NCBI GenBank assembly: GCA_964019165.1
Contig: OZ025278.1
Coordinates: 2,168,878-2,232,877 of the forward strand
Source: Mastigias papua
Taxonomy: Eukaryota > Cnidaria > Scyphozoa > Rhizostomeae > Mastigiidae
Direction of reading: 5' to 3'
DNA length: 64,000 nucleotides
This document shows, in pieces, positions 23,127 through 36,360 of the stretch. Made by a program: the position numbers and the translations under genes. The first letter of the stretch is position 1. Every line of letters begins with the position of its first letter. A model generated the notes under the pieces. It ran no database searches. It saw nothing but the letters and a program-made list of their open reading frames with translations, and was not told the origin of the DNA.

Positions 23127-23455
23127 TATACAGTCCAGGCGGGGAAGGGGGGTATCGTCATCCGAGGAGGGGATTTATGGGAGTTAGCGATTGTGGTCAA
23201 GTTTGATGCGCTGATTTCGAAAATCGATGTTATACAGGGAATTAATGGAATCTTTTGCCTCGTTTTCGTGAATTTGGCCTCGTTTTGGTGCAATCTTACT
23301 CGCAATAATAAAGCAATGTTACTCGGTGGCAAAAGTGATTAAAACAATCAATTCCAATCAATCATTGAACGCTGAATCCAAATTTACCTTCAGATCTAAA
23401 TTTTTGAGCTTCTGAAACCTCGTTTTGGTGTTAAGCAGCACCGTTCAAACCTGAA
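23127..23455. repeat. Left arm of ~330-bp inverted repeat pair
   Basis: This matches, inverted, the segment 28577-28912 with only scattered differences, including the blocks GGAATTGATTGTTTTAATCA and CACCAAAACGAGG. The two arms lie 5.1 kb apart and bracket the minus-strand pseudogene and a long-TIR element. They may be ends of one transposon or two independent MITE copies. Confidence 0.8.
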
Positions 23456-25640
23456 ATGTTCTAGATCCATAGCACTTGTTAAAACACTCTAATGTAGGCT
23501 CTCCGGAAGAGGCGAGGTCTACTAAGGGCTTATGGCCTCTTCCAAATTTTCTGTGTTATTAGTCTTTACATTGAATGAACATAAACAAACGTCAGGTTAA
23601 AAGCTTTAAAATACACAGAGTCAATTTCTGATTTTTCTATTCAAAAGTCATCGATATTTTCCATCTCAATATCCATGTCATCGTCATATTCATCATCATC
23701 CGACCTAATCTCTCCATTTTATTCATCCAGAAGAAACTCGTTGATGTCATCTGGATAGCAGTTGTCACTCCAGACCACTTTTCCATTTGCATCCCACCCA
23801 TACCTTTCTGGATTCTCTAAATGCATCATCAGATGATCTGCTTGTCTCAATAGGTAGGCTACATAATTTCCTCGCATTATATGATAATGAAGGTTGCTTT
23901 TACACGGAGGCATCAGGCTAAGGTCCACAATCTTCTCATCCTTATTGAACTTTTGCCAGAAAACTTTTCACCGAGCCTCATTGACTGATAGTGATGAGTG
24001 ATAGTGGTTAGTAGTGGCGAGGATGACCATACAAAAAGCAGACAAACTTTTCCAATCCACGCACTAATTCCTCGCTTGGGGCCATCTCATCTCCGAGAGA
24101 AGCAAATAGATCAATGAACTCTGTCTTCTTATTTGCTGCTATCCAGATTGCTTGCTTCCCCTTTCGAAAAAAGCAGGATACGTAATCGTTCCCTGAAAAG
24201 GCATGCATTCCCAAAAGCACTTTTTTCCGACTTGCTGACAACTCTGAAGATGTTACTTCGATTATTTTCCTGTCTTTCCCAGTACCATTGTCAATCAATA
24301 TCTGCACATTGGGAAATTCGTGTCCCAGAAACAAAGCAACAATATCAGCATCGCCAGATGGATACCGTATTATTGCAGTGTTGCCAGCTTGCAGCGTACT
24401 AGAGCGAACAAGTGCAACGAGCTTTGTGTCAGCTTCTTCATAATCACTCATTAGCTCATGTGATACTTCTGCAGCATTTTGGGAGATCTTCTTACACTCC
24501 GCTTTGTTAGAAAAATAAAGGACTTTTTCCCTTAGACTCTCCTTGGCATCTTCAATTGACTGCTGTATCAAGTTGAATAGCATCTCTTTGCTATCTCCAT
24601 TTTTAAGAAGTTGCCGAAGTCGTATGGAATTTTCGTGTCCGGACTATCAAGGACATAGCGGGCACTGACTCCTCTGGCTTTTCATTCACTTCCTTTAATG
24701 CTGTTTATCCAGTACGTATCACATACCACATAAACGGTCTTGTACTGATGAGGGATACTTACCATGATTTTGGACGTAAGAGCTCTGGTGGTTGATACTT
24801 TACCAACTATGCTTCTAATGGCAGCAGCAAAATCGAGAAGGTATATCTGCATCTTTTCTGGTAGTGGAAGATCCTCGAAACTAACAATGGTCAAGTCTGA
24901 CATTGCAGCAGAGAACAGCTTACTCTTGGCTGTCTTTCAAATAGCTCCATCGGGAGTGCTCAATGGGAGGCAGACTGGGGCAAGTGGATTGACTAGAACA
25001 TTATCTAGATCCACTCCGATTCTGTTCTTGTGTGAAAGTGCACCTAACTTACCAAGGATATCTCTTTGAATCATTATTTCTTTACATCTGTCGTCTTTCT
25101 TTATCTTGACTTTATTCTCTGAATCTCGGAATGTCTTCCATTTGAACTTCCAGATCGGATCAAAGAATTCTTCTGGTGACTCGGTCTTCATCATTCTTTC
25201 TTCAAAACTACAGAACAGCTCTTCCCCCGCTTTTTCCAAATTCAAGAGACTCTCTTGCATATCATACAATGATTCGGAAAACGTCCTCTCAAATCAGTGG
25301 TTGAGATTTTCCTAGTTTCAGACAAAGTGTTATGTGAAAGTCTTTGTGCTTTTCTGCATTCATTTGTGCCTCCGTCCAAAACAATCTTTCGTTTTAACAG
25401 TGTTTTTGCATAAGTGAACTTTTAGTAACACTCTCTGTGAAAATAAAATTTCCTTTCATCAAGAGATTCTGGAATTCGCTTACATTGTTCATTGTGACTA
25501 TTTTCTCCTCCAAAACTTGTCCTTATCTTCTTGCAATCAAGGACCGCCTTGAATGAAGCGTCACTAACTCTTGTAAGAATACCTGCAATTCTAATCGAAC
25601 CAAAATGTATCAAACATGAACGTTTACTCATCTTGTAACG
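23456..25640 (-). pseudogene. Uncharacterised invertebrate family pseudogene (EEADTK / GMHAFSGND motifs)
   Basis: Read from 25640 leftward, pieces in family order are: HREC-type cysteine block (25631-25422), EKAGEELFCSFEERM and APVCLPLSTPDG (25269-24937), VCDTYWINSIKG (24903-24682), DYEEADTKLVALVR, YPSGDADIVALFLGHEF and LLGMHAFSGNDYVSCFFRKG (24583-24008), and LMPPCKSNLHYHIMRGNYVA with YGWDANGKVVW (23928-23719). I know this arrangement from uncharacterised invertebrate proteins. The spaced acidic residues recall PIN/FEN1-like nucleases, but that is unproven. Lesions include an in-frame TGA at 24937-24939, another after ..SIKGSE, and a one-base shift in an A run before MLFNLIQ. The acidic tail continues to about 23640. 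It is a fairly recent pseudogene. Confidence 0.7.
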
Positions 25641-26251
25641 TTTGTCATCGTTGTGACTCTCGCGATGGCTCCATATGCATTCCTACCAACTGCTAACAAA
25701 TGTTCTCCAGATACACCATATGGTAACTTAATCAGCAAAACAGAGGCAAATTTTGTAATAGCCAATCAGAAACCTGAATGGTGACGTTATTTGTTTACAT
25801 TTTGCCTGCCACCCCCTATAGCAATGGTAAAACATAGCTACACAAAAAGGCCATCATTAATGCATACTTGTTTAAAACTCTCCCAGTTTTTGGTAGCATT
25901 TTTCTCATGCGACAAGCTATGAATTCCTCGCGGCCCTAAGCGATAGCTCCATGAAAATTTTCTACAGCGACGTTCAAATTTCATCCTTCCTAAATTGTAT
26001 CTCAAATAGGTCTAGGCGCCCAAGGAAAGTATCTCTCAACCCCAAAAGACTGTTCATACTTCACAATCAATACCGCAAAATTCCTCATGAGAACCCTTTC
26101 TCAATAGCATCGTTGAACTGAAATTAATTTCTTATTGTAACTGCAACTCTGTCTCTTCCCACCCCAGAAAACTGGGTAATGATTTGCAAATTTCCCGCGA
26201 CAAAAACCAACAAGAGAAGGAGGACAGAAACTAATACCTTTCTTTAACTTA

Positions 26252-26948
26252 GGGCCTGTATACATGCTCCCGCCTAGCCGAGATATCTCGCCTAGCCGGG
26301 ATACCCTGGCTGCCGATAGAAGCACATACTATTTTAACTTTGCATATACATGAGAGCTTTATCCCCTGGTATATTTTCAACCCGTCTCGGCAAGGGGGGA
26401 TATCCCGTCTTGCCGGGACAATTTCCTACATAGAAACAGGCGGGATATTCCGCCTCGCCAGGACGTAATCGACGTTACTGCGCATGTGTATAACTCAGAC
26501 TGCTATCTACATCGCAAAATGGCTGATATGGACAAGGAGCAACGTGAGCAATCTGCGCAGGTTAAAAGGATGAGCTCCCCATTTCTTGTGAGGAGCAAGT
26601 TCATAGAACGTAAAACCAGATTTCGTTGGACTCTAGAGATGATAGGTGACTTGAACTTTAATAGCATATTCACAACTGGTGGGTAGACAACAAAGTTGTC
26701 AAATAACTTTGACAACTGCATCAACATCATAGCAACAATTTGCTTCTTCTTTAACACCAAGCAGTGAGCAGCCATTTTTCAAACGTGCTTTTAACAAAGA
26801 GCGCCAAATGCTGTTCAAAAAGGCGCCAAATTTTTCACATCTCAGCTAAGCGGGATATCTCGGCTAAGCGGGATCATGTATATAGGTCACAAAAAATGTG
26901 CCGGCTAGGCGGGATATCCCGGCTAGACGGGAGCATGTGTATAGGCCC
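26252..26948. mobile_element. Harbinger-like MITE nested in long-TIR element, TTA duplication
   Basis: Inverted ends begin GGGCCTGTATACATGCTCCC and contain repeated CCTAGCCGGGATATC words. The flanks are TTA at 26249-26251 and 26949-26951. The sister long-TIR element at 43.0-44.8 kb has the empty site (read on the minus strand, TTTAACTTAGACTTGC), which proves the boundaries and the 3-bp duplication. TTA/TAA targets and GGGCCTG ends are typical of PIF/Harbinger elements. Confidence 0.9.
26486..26686 (+). CDS. Short ORF in Harbinger-like MITE, possible Myb/SANT-like remnant
   Basis: A 66-residue open frame lies inside the nested MITE. Its end, RFRWTLEMIGDLNFN, has the tryptophan and hydrophobic spacing seen at the start of Myb/SANT or MADF domains, which occur in the second protein of Harbinger elements. 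The frame stops there. It is an overlapping, low-confidence reading; the antisense frame at 26503-26775 is equally long. Confidence 0.25.
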   Translation: MYNSDCYLHRKMADMDKEQREQSAQVKRMSSPFLVRSKFIERKTRFRWTLEMIGDLNFNSIFTTGG

Positions 26949-28110
26949 TTAGACTTGCTTCATCAAGGCAGCATCTTTCACAACAAACTTATTGCTGAGT
27001 GAAAAGGAGTTGTAAAGTTTCCATTCGATGAATTAGAACTGTTCCTTTCGGTGAATTAAACTCCGTGTGTCTACAGTGAATGTAAAATTTGCAATGGCTT
27101 CTTGACGTATTCTTGTTATCTTCGACGAAACATATTTTTCGTTACAAGAGTGTATATATTTTATCAAATTTGCGTCAGCAGCTATTCATCTTTGGCGGGC
27201 TGTTTCAAAGAAATTTGCATATTATTATATATTTTTCGGATGTGGTACAAAGTTGAAATTTAAAAAAGGAAATTAACTTCAAATTGAAGAGGCTATATAG
27301 CTAATAGATTAACACTGGAGGTAACAATGTCACTTATTTTGTTCACTCAACTGGTGGAGCGAGCTTATTAGACTACAAGCAGCGTACCACCTATTTTATT
27401 CCTTCTTTGCATTGCTCTATTTGACTGATAGTTTTAGAAACTTCATCTCACATTAGCTGTCAAGAATGTTGGCCATGTGCATGTATCCATTCTATAGATT
27501 TAGAATTATTTGGTACACTAAAAAATTGTCCAATGTTTACCTTGTCTGTTTCCTGTACAAAAACCCAACATCTAATCTGACATGAACTTTGCTTATCTTG
27601 TTGTACATATGTTGAATTGCAAGCAATATATTCTGCTGGAGCCAGAAAACTTAGTGTCCTTTCTTGTTGTATTTGGTCACAGTGTATTCAAAGTAAGCTG
27701 TAGATTTAAAACTCTTAGAAAATTTAAAAGGAAAAACGAGGCTATTGAGAAAGGGCTCCCTTGAGGAATTTTGCGGTATAGATAGTAAATTATGAACAAT
27801 TCTTTTGGGGTTGGGAGCCACTTTCCCTGGGTACCTAAACCTATTTGACATGCAATTTAGGAAGGATGAAATTTGAACGCCGCTGTACAAAAATTAGGTA
27901 GAGATATCGCTTAGGACCGCGAGGAATTCATAACTTATTTTCATACAAAAATGCTACCAAAAACTGGGAGAGTTTCGAGGAAGTATGTATTGATGACGGC
28001 CTTTTGTTTGTATGACTATGTTTTCCCCATCGCAAAGAGGGGGGGGGGGGTGGTAGGCTTCTGATTGGTTGTTGAGAATCCCTTTTGACTGGCTAATTAT
28101 AAAATTTGTT

Positions 28111-28576
28111 GATCAGCAATGCACAGGTGAAGTATTCCGTTTGCAACATTAAATCCGTTGATTTCAAATATTATCAGCCTTCTGTCGAGACCACAAACGT
28201 GGTCATGAATGTGATTGGTCGAGAGCGTTTGAAACTGATGTCAGAACAGGACACTATCTTGTTTGAAGTTGATCAAGACAATAGCAGAAACTTTTTAAAA
28301 CTCAAATTCGAATAGCATCAAGTGGCTTCGTCTTGGATAACGTTAGGCGGGCCTAGACCTTCTAACATTTGACCTCTTAAAATTTACGGTCGTCAAAACA
28401 ATACTTCGTCACATTCATATCAGTAAGGCCGAATACAAACTGTTTTGTTGGAGAAACATTTTCCTGTCGTAATTAACATCACAAACTCACAAAAGCTCTG
28501 ATTGCGCTAAAATTGATTCAAAAACACATCTTCAGACGACCTGGCTATTGGAAACTCCTGTTCTTATATGATGATT
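28111..28576 (+). other. Non-repeat segment with a short unrecognised reading frame
   Basis: Between the long-TIR element and the right inverted-repeat arm, a plus-strand frame at 28106-28315 ends with a run of plausible protein (DTILFEVDQDNSRNFLKLKF). I do not recognise it. The long-TIR element cuts its start, so it may be the end of an older disrupted coding segment. Confidence 0.3.
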
Positions 28577-28912
28577 GTTACTTAACACCAAAGCGAGGTT
28601 TTACACCAAAACGAGGTTTCAGAAGCTCAAAATTTCAGATCTGAAGGTAAATCTGGATTCAGCGTCCTATAATTGATTGGAATTGATTGTTTTAATCACT
28701 TTTGCCGCCGAGTAACATTGCTTTATCATTGCGAGTAAGATTGCACCAAAATGAGGTTAAATTCATGAAAACGAGGCAAAAGATCCCATTAATTCCCTGT
28801 ATAACATCGATTTTTGACATCAGCGCATCAAACTTGACCACAATCGCTAACTCCCATAAATTCCCTCGACCAGTGACGATACCCCCTCCCTTCCCCGCCA
28901 GGACTAATATCC
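28577..28912. repeat. Right arm of ~330-bp inverted repeat pair
   Basis: Inverted partner of 23127-23455; see that entry. The open frames in both arms (starting MPPSNIALL/SLRVRLHQNE) are the same repeat read in the same sense, not genes. Confidence 0.8.
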
Positions 28913-29016
28913 AGCAAGAAAAATGAATATCTGATTATAGTTACTTCCCATGTATCATGTTTCGCAGATTTAAAAATTTATACACTAATGATATATTGCA
29001 TAAACAATATACATAC

Positions 29017-29346
29017 TTTCATAATGAATTCGGTATCCTTTGCCAGCAATGGTGGCATCCGAAGTGAAAAGCAGGTAAATTGAATTTGAACTTGAGATAT
29101 ATTCAGTAGCGTCATTTCCACATCTTGTTGACATCAATGTCTTATTTGATATAGAATTTTCATAAATTTTCAAACTGTCTTTGACGCAATCTTTTGACTT
29201 CTCCAAATCAAAATACTGCATTTTGAGTGTTACAATGTTCCCATAAGGAGTTGAGATGTGATGTTGGTAAACAGTATTGGCAGGGTATCCATGAGGATAA
29301 TTCGGTGAAAATATACTACCGCGGTACCAACGTCTCCAACTGCAAT
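29017..29346 (-). CDS. CUB-gene exon 6: fifth CUB domain
   Basis: A 330-base exon, acceptor CTAG before 29346 and donor GTATGT after 29017, phase 1 at both ends. It encodes one CUB domain: CSWRRWYRGSIFSPNYPHGY at the start, QYFDLEKSKDCVKDSLKIYE in the middle (the calcium-site type E/D residues), TRCGND, and KGYRIHYE at the end. The first-pair partner cysteine has become tyrosine (NTVYQH, where VC is usual), leaving the first cysteine without its normal partner. The second pair is kept. The next exon was not found to the left; that side is transposon-filled. Confidence 0.9.
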
Positions 29347-29925
29347 CTAGAAGAGAGGTAGGCATAGGACGTGGCATAAAATAACTTTGATATAATAGAT
29401 TGCCCCCCTTTGGGACCTATATTGATTCCGGTATCACTAGGTAAGACCTATTGTTACCCCATTGCTATGTAGCAAAAATAGTCAGGCCCGGTAGCATTGT
29501 AAGTTAACACACTTTTTTACATAAGAACCAGTAAAATTGGGGTTCAGGCCGGCTGTGCTCAATATTTGCAAACTTTTTGAGGCTGAACTGTTCTGAATTT
29601 GTGCCTAAATCACTGAGGTGTAGGCAATTTTGAAGTTAGACAATATACAAGACATCATTGACTGTTTCGCCAACATCAACTTATTCATGAATATCAAAGA
29701 GGAGAAAAAACTGTCAATGCTCCTTAGGCTAAGAAGGAAAGGATACTATACGTCAATTTTATTGAAAAAAGGTATGCATCGTTGTACAAATATATATTTT
29801 ATGACAGTGCTTCAGCCTAAGCTTGTTCCCAATTTCTTCTTAATTTCCAATGAATTTTCAGGGCCGTTTTTGTATAAAAGCTACAAAGCTACAATCACTA
29901 AGAAATTTTTAAAATAATACGTACA
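29347..29925. other. Intron sequence
   Basis: No domain or repeat end is recognised. A plus-strand frame at 29630-29917 is probably chance. This begins the 12.6-kb intron between the fourth and fifth CUB exons. Confidence 0.5.
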
Positions 29926-29983
29926 CTTCAAGAAAACAACTTCTACCTTTTACAACGTTTCCACTTGCGCCTTCATCAGTTAT
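29926..29983 (-). ncRNA. Diverged hammerhead-like box unit of a Penelope-like element end
   Basis: Read on the minus strand it contains CTGATGAA, a decayed hairpin and GGAAACG, followed by a run resembling the PLE-1 terminal unit and ending near CTTGAAG. It sits next to a TA-repeat array, as the other units do. It lies 69 bp left of PLE-1 and is probably an older PLE end. Cleavage activity is not expected. Confidence 0.4.
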
Positions 29984-29997
29984 CATATACATACATC

Positions 29998-30051
<54 letters not shown>
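29998..30051. repeat. (TA)n array left of PLE-1
   Basis: An almost pure TA dinucleotide run adjoining the left terminal repeat of PLE-1. Confidence 0.95.
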
Positions 30052-30056
<5 letters not shown>

Positions 30057-30228
30057 CCTCAAGAAAAAATTCCAACTTTTAAAACGTTTCGGCACAAGCC
30101 TTCATCAGTTATAACATTCCAGGTACATACAGCGCATATATAACGATAAAAACAAAGGAACAATATCTAATTAACTTACGACAATAGAACACTTTACACA
30201 ATGAAACTGGACTTACAATGGATAGCAT

Positions 30229-31428
30229 TTGAAATTGAATGGAAGGGAAATTATATTTAACATAAGAGAAAAGGGTGTTGGAGAGAGGTTGTTGGAGGCT
30301 TCGGCGGACAAACCACTAGTCTGGATGAGGTTCATCGATGATGTTTTCTTCATTTGGACACATGGGGAGGAAAAACTGAAGCTTTTCATCAACTTTCTCA
30401 ACAGTAGCCACGACAATCTCAAATTTACAAGCGAGTATTCCCGGGAAACCATAAGTTTTTTAGATGTCCAGGTCACTATGGGAGAGGGGGGAGTCCTAAC
30501 GACAGATTTGTTTTGCAAACCAACTGATACTCATCAGTTCTTGCATAAGAAATCGTGTCATCCGTGGCATACTAAGAAGGCGATTCCTTATAGCCAAGCC
30601 CTTAGGTATCGTAGGATTTGTTCGGAGGATCGCCAATTTAGAGATAGGGTAGGTGATTTAGCTGGATGGTTAAAGGATAGGGGCTATGAAGAGTCAATAG
30701 TTAATGAACAGATAGACAGGGTACGTAGGTTAGATAGGGAGACTCTTCTAGCTGAGACAGACAGAGGACCCAACCCTGGGAGGGGGGATAGGATTCCATT
30801 AGTCATTACATACCATCCAGCGTTCAACAGTGTGGGGAAAACAATAAGGAGTCTCCACTCTATGCTTTCAAACTCAGAGGAGCATAGGGAGGTGTTTCCT
30901 GAACCTCCGGTCACTGCTTTTAGGAGATGTAAGAACCTTAAGGACCTGTTAGTTAGGGCTAGGCTGGCTACTAACAAGAACTGTGATGAAAGGGGTTGTA
31001 CTCGTTGTGAAAAGTCCAGATGTCAAGTGTGTAAATCTATGTCTGAAAGTGATAGTTTCTATTCCCACGCAACTAGTAAGGAGTATAAGATTAACTTTTC
31101 GTTTAACTGTGATTCGTCGGGTGCTGTGTATTTGCTTGACTGTGTTGTGTGTGGTGTTCAGTATGTGGGTAGCACTAACACGCCTTTTAGGCTTAGGTTT
31201 AATACTTATAAGGCGTGTTATCGTAAGTTTAGGTCAGGGTCTTCAGTTCCCCAGATGGACTTTTTCAGACATTTTTCTGAGGAAGGACATCATGGGTTCG
31301 TGGAAGACATTCGTGTCACTATAATTGATAGACTTATTGGGAGGGATAGGACACGTGAAAGTTTCTGGCAACATAAGCTGGACACTTTCACACCCCGGGG
31401 TCTTAATGTTAAGGAAGTAGACACATAG
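30229..31428 (+). CDS. Penelope-like RT C-terminal part and GIY-YIG endonuclease
   Basis: A 399-residue uninterrupted frame. RT motif C is WMRFIDDVFFIWTHG near residue 34, followed by SFLDVQVT and DLFCKPTDTHQFLHKKSCHP, all standard for Penelope RTs. The linker is basic. Around residue 254 is a cysteine cluster, CDERGCTRCEKSRCQVC. The GIY-YIG nuclease begins at GAVYLLDCVVCGVQYVGST near residue 296. This nuclease opens the target site. The frame's first ~18 residues come from the left inverted repeat, so the listed methionine is not an original start. RT motifs before motif C are absent. The intact frame of nearly 400 codons suggests a young copy. Confidence 0.93.
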   Translation: MKLNGREIIFNIREKGVGERLLEASADKPLVWMRFIDDVFFIWTHGEEKLKLFINFLNSSHDNLKFTSEYSRETISFLDVQVTMGEGGVLTTDLFCKPTDTHQFLHKKSCHPWHTKKAIPYSQALRYRRICSEDRQFRDRVGDLAGWLKDRGYEESIVNEQIDRVRRLDRETLLAETDRGPNPGRGDRIPLVITYHPAFNSVGKTIRSLHSMLSNSEEHREVFPEPPVTAFRRCKNLKDLLVRARLATNKNCDERGCTRCEKSRCQVCKSMSESDSFYSHATSKEYKINFSFNCDSSGAVYLLDCVVCGVQYVGSTNTPFRLRFNTYKACYRKFRSGSSVPQMDFFRHFSEEGHHGFVEDIRVTIIDRLIGRDRTRESFWQHKLDTFTPRGLNVKEVDT

Positions 31429-31430
31429 GA

Positions 31431-31697
31431 TTATTATTTATTTGAGTTGGCTGGTTTATTCTATATGTATTCACTATTTATCCTGCTCTTTTAATTTTAT
31501 GTTATGGTTTCTACTTTTATTCAGTTATGCTTGTCTATTAAATTATTTATGTCGCACCTTTTCTTACGATATCTCTCTCCTCTCAATATCGTCCTTTCTA
31601 GGTCATATTGGGTTTCCTTTTCATTTTATGTTACTTCACACCCACTTTGTTCTCGCATGGTTTTCTCTATACCCCGCTGGGACGGTAGGTATCAGCT
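31431..31697 (+). other. 3' untranslated part of PLE-1
   Basis: Pyrimidine-rich sequence between the ORF stop and the right terminal repeat. Open frames here (31442-31873, 31504-31725) are low-complexity and hydrophobic, and not credible as proteins. Confidence 0.5.
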
Positions 31698-31873
31698 TCT
31701 CCAACACCCTTTTCTCTTATGTTAAATATAATTTCCCTTCCATTCAATTTCAAATGCTATCCATTGTAAGTCCAGTTTCATTGTATAAAGTGTTCTATTG
31801 TCGTAAGTTAATTAGATATTGTTCCTTTGTTTTTATCGTTATATATGCGCTGTATGTACCTGGAATGTTATAA

Positions 31874-31896
31874 CTGATGAAGGCTTGTGCCGAAAC
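31874..31896 (+). ncRNA. Hammerhead-like boxes in PLE-1 right terminal repeat
   Basis: CTGATGA at 31874-31880, one extra A, a GGC-TTGT-GCC hairpin and GAAAC at 31892-31896 match the two conserved strands of a hammerhead core around helix II. A mirror copy lies in the left arm (minus strand). I could not form a convincing helix I with the flanking bases, and helix III (ACG..AGT) is weak, so this is hammerhead-like rather than a demonstrated ribozyme. Confidence 0.5.
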
Positions 31897-31930
31897 GTTT
31901 TAAAAGTTGGAATTTTTTCTTGAGGGTCTA

Positions 31931-32225
<295 letters not shown>

Positions 32226-32247
32226 AGTGAAAGTGCGAGAAAATAAC

Positions 32248-32320
32248 CGACCCGAGCGGGATTCGAACTCGCGACCCCTGACTTTGTACGTCGGTGCTCT
32301 ACCAACTGAGCTATCGGGCC
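32248..32320 (-). tRNA. tRNA-like gene, anticodon ACA, probably SINE head or pseudogene
   Basis: The 73 nucleotides on the minus strand fold as a tRNA: acceptor GGCCCGA with TCGGGTC, D stem GCTC/GAGC, and T arm GCGAG-TTCGAAT-CCCGC. The A box TAGCTCAGTTGG and B box GAGTTCGAATCC are good Pol III promoters. The anticodon loop GTACAAA gives ACA, which would read the cysteine codon TGT, unlike the normal GCA tRNA-Cys. The anticodon stem has a C-A mismatch and the T stem an A-C mismatch. It is followed by 27 bases and then a TA array, so a tRNA-derived SINE or decayed tRNA is likelier than a working gene. Confidence 0.7.
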
Positions 32321-32811
<491 letters not shown>

Positions 32812-32940
32812 TAGACCCTCAAGAAAAAATTCCAACTTTTAAGACGTTTCGGCACAAGCCTTCATCAGTTATATATCTAATAACTGATGAAGGCTTGTGC
32901 CGAAACGTTTTAAAAGCTGGAATTTTTTCTTGAGGGTCTA
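32812..32940. ncRNA. Palindrome of two hammerhead-like PLE ends (61-nt arms, 7-nt spacer)
   Basis: Arms 32812-32872 and 32880-32940 are inverted copies with two mismatches in 61, separated by ATATCTA. Each arm reads, outward in its own sense, CTGATGA-A-GGC-TTGT-GCC-GAAAC and ends CTTGAGGGTCTA. This is the outermost 61 bases of the PLE-1 repeat in head-to-head form, with no coding sequence between. It is followed by the PLE 3' tail (32941-32984) and a TA array (32985-33086). Confidence 0.8.
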
Positions 32941-32984
32941 TTTATGTCTTTAAAAATTTCTTTATGATTGGAGCTATTTGAGTG

Positions 32985-36360
<3,376 letters not shown>

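Larger units (their letters stand above)
25739..28110. mobile_element. Long-TIR DNA element, copy I (hosting a nested MITE)
   Basis: Arms of about 370 bp (25739-26105 and 27740-28110) are inverted copies containing AATTCCTCGCGG and TTCAAATTTCATCCTTCCTA. The left end is AACAGAGGCAAAT; the right has lost part of it. The target duplication is ATCAGCAA at 25731-25738 and 28112-28119 (nine bases if one mismatch is allowed). The same element sits at 43045-44763 in the opposite orientation. Long TIRs and an 8-9-bp duplication fit a Mutator-like or hAT-like non-autonomous element; no transposase is visible. Without the nested insertion it would be ~1.67 kb, close to copy II (1.72 kb). Confidence 0.85.
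30052..31930 (+). mobile_element. Penelope-like element 1 with 233-bp terminal inverted repeats
   Basis: The element is bounded by equal-length arms, 30052-30284 and 31698-31930, that are near-identical inverted copies. The outer ends are TAGACCCTC and GAGGGTCTA. The plus-strand ORF between and partly inside them encodes the end of the RT plus a GIY-YIG endonuclease. Each arm carries the hammerhead-like boxes. The RT palm start is missing, so the copy is 5'-truncated; the left arm is therefore an inverted copy of the 3' end rather than the original 5' end. It lies in the large CUB-gene intron, antisense to the gene. Confidence 0.9.

Noticed and set aside
23126..23332. ORF repeated at 28702-28926 as a possible small conserved gene
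   Set aside because: The similarity is that of the whole 330-bp inverted repeat and extends beyond the frame; the frame is incidental.
31442..31873. 143-codon ORF after the PLE-1 endonuclease
   Set aside because: It spans the 3' untranslated part and the right inverted repeat; its hydrophobic composition reflects T-rich sequence.
31874..31896. Calling the PLE-1 terminal boxes a complete hammerhead ribozyme
   Set aside because: Helix I does not form with local flanks and an extra A precedes helix II; reported only as hammerhead-like.
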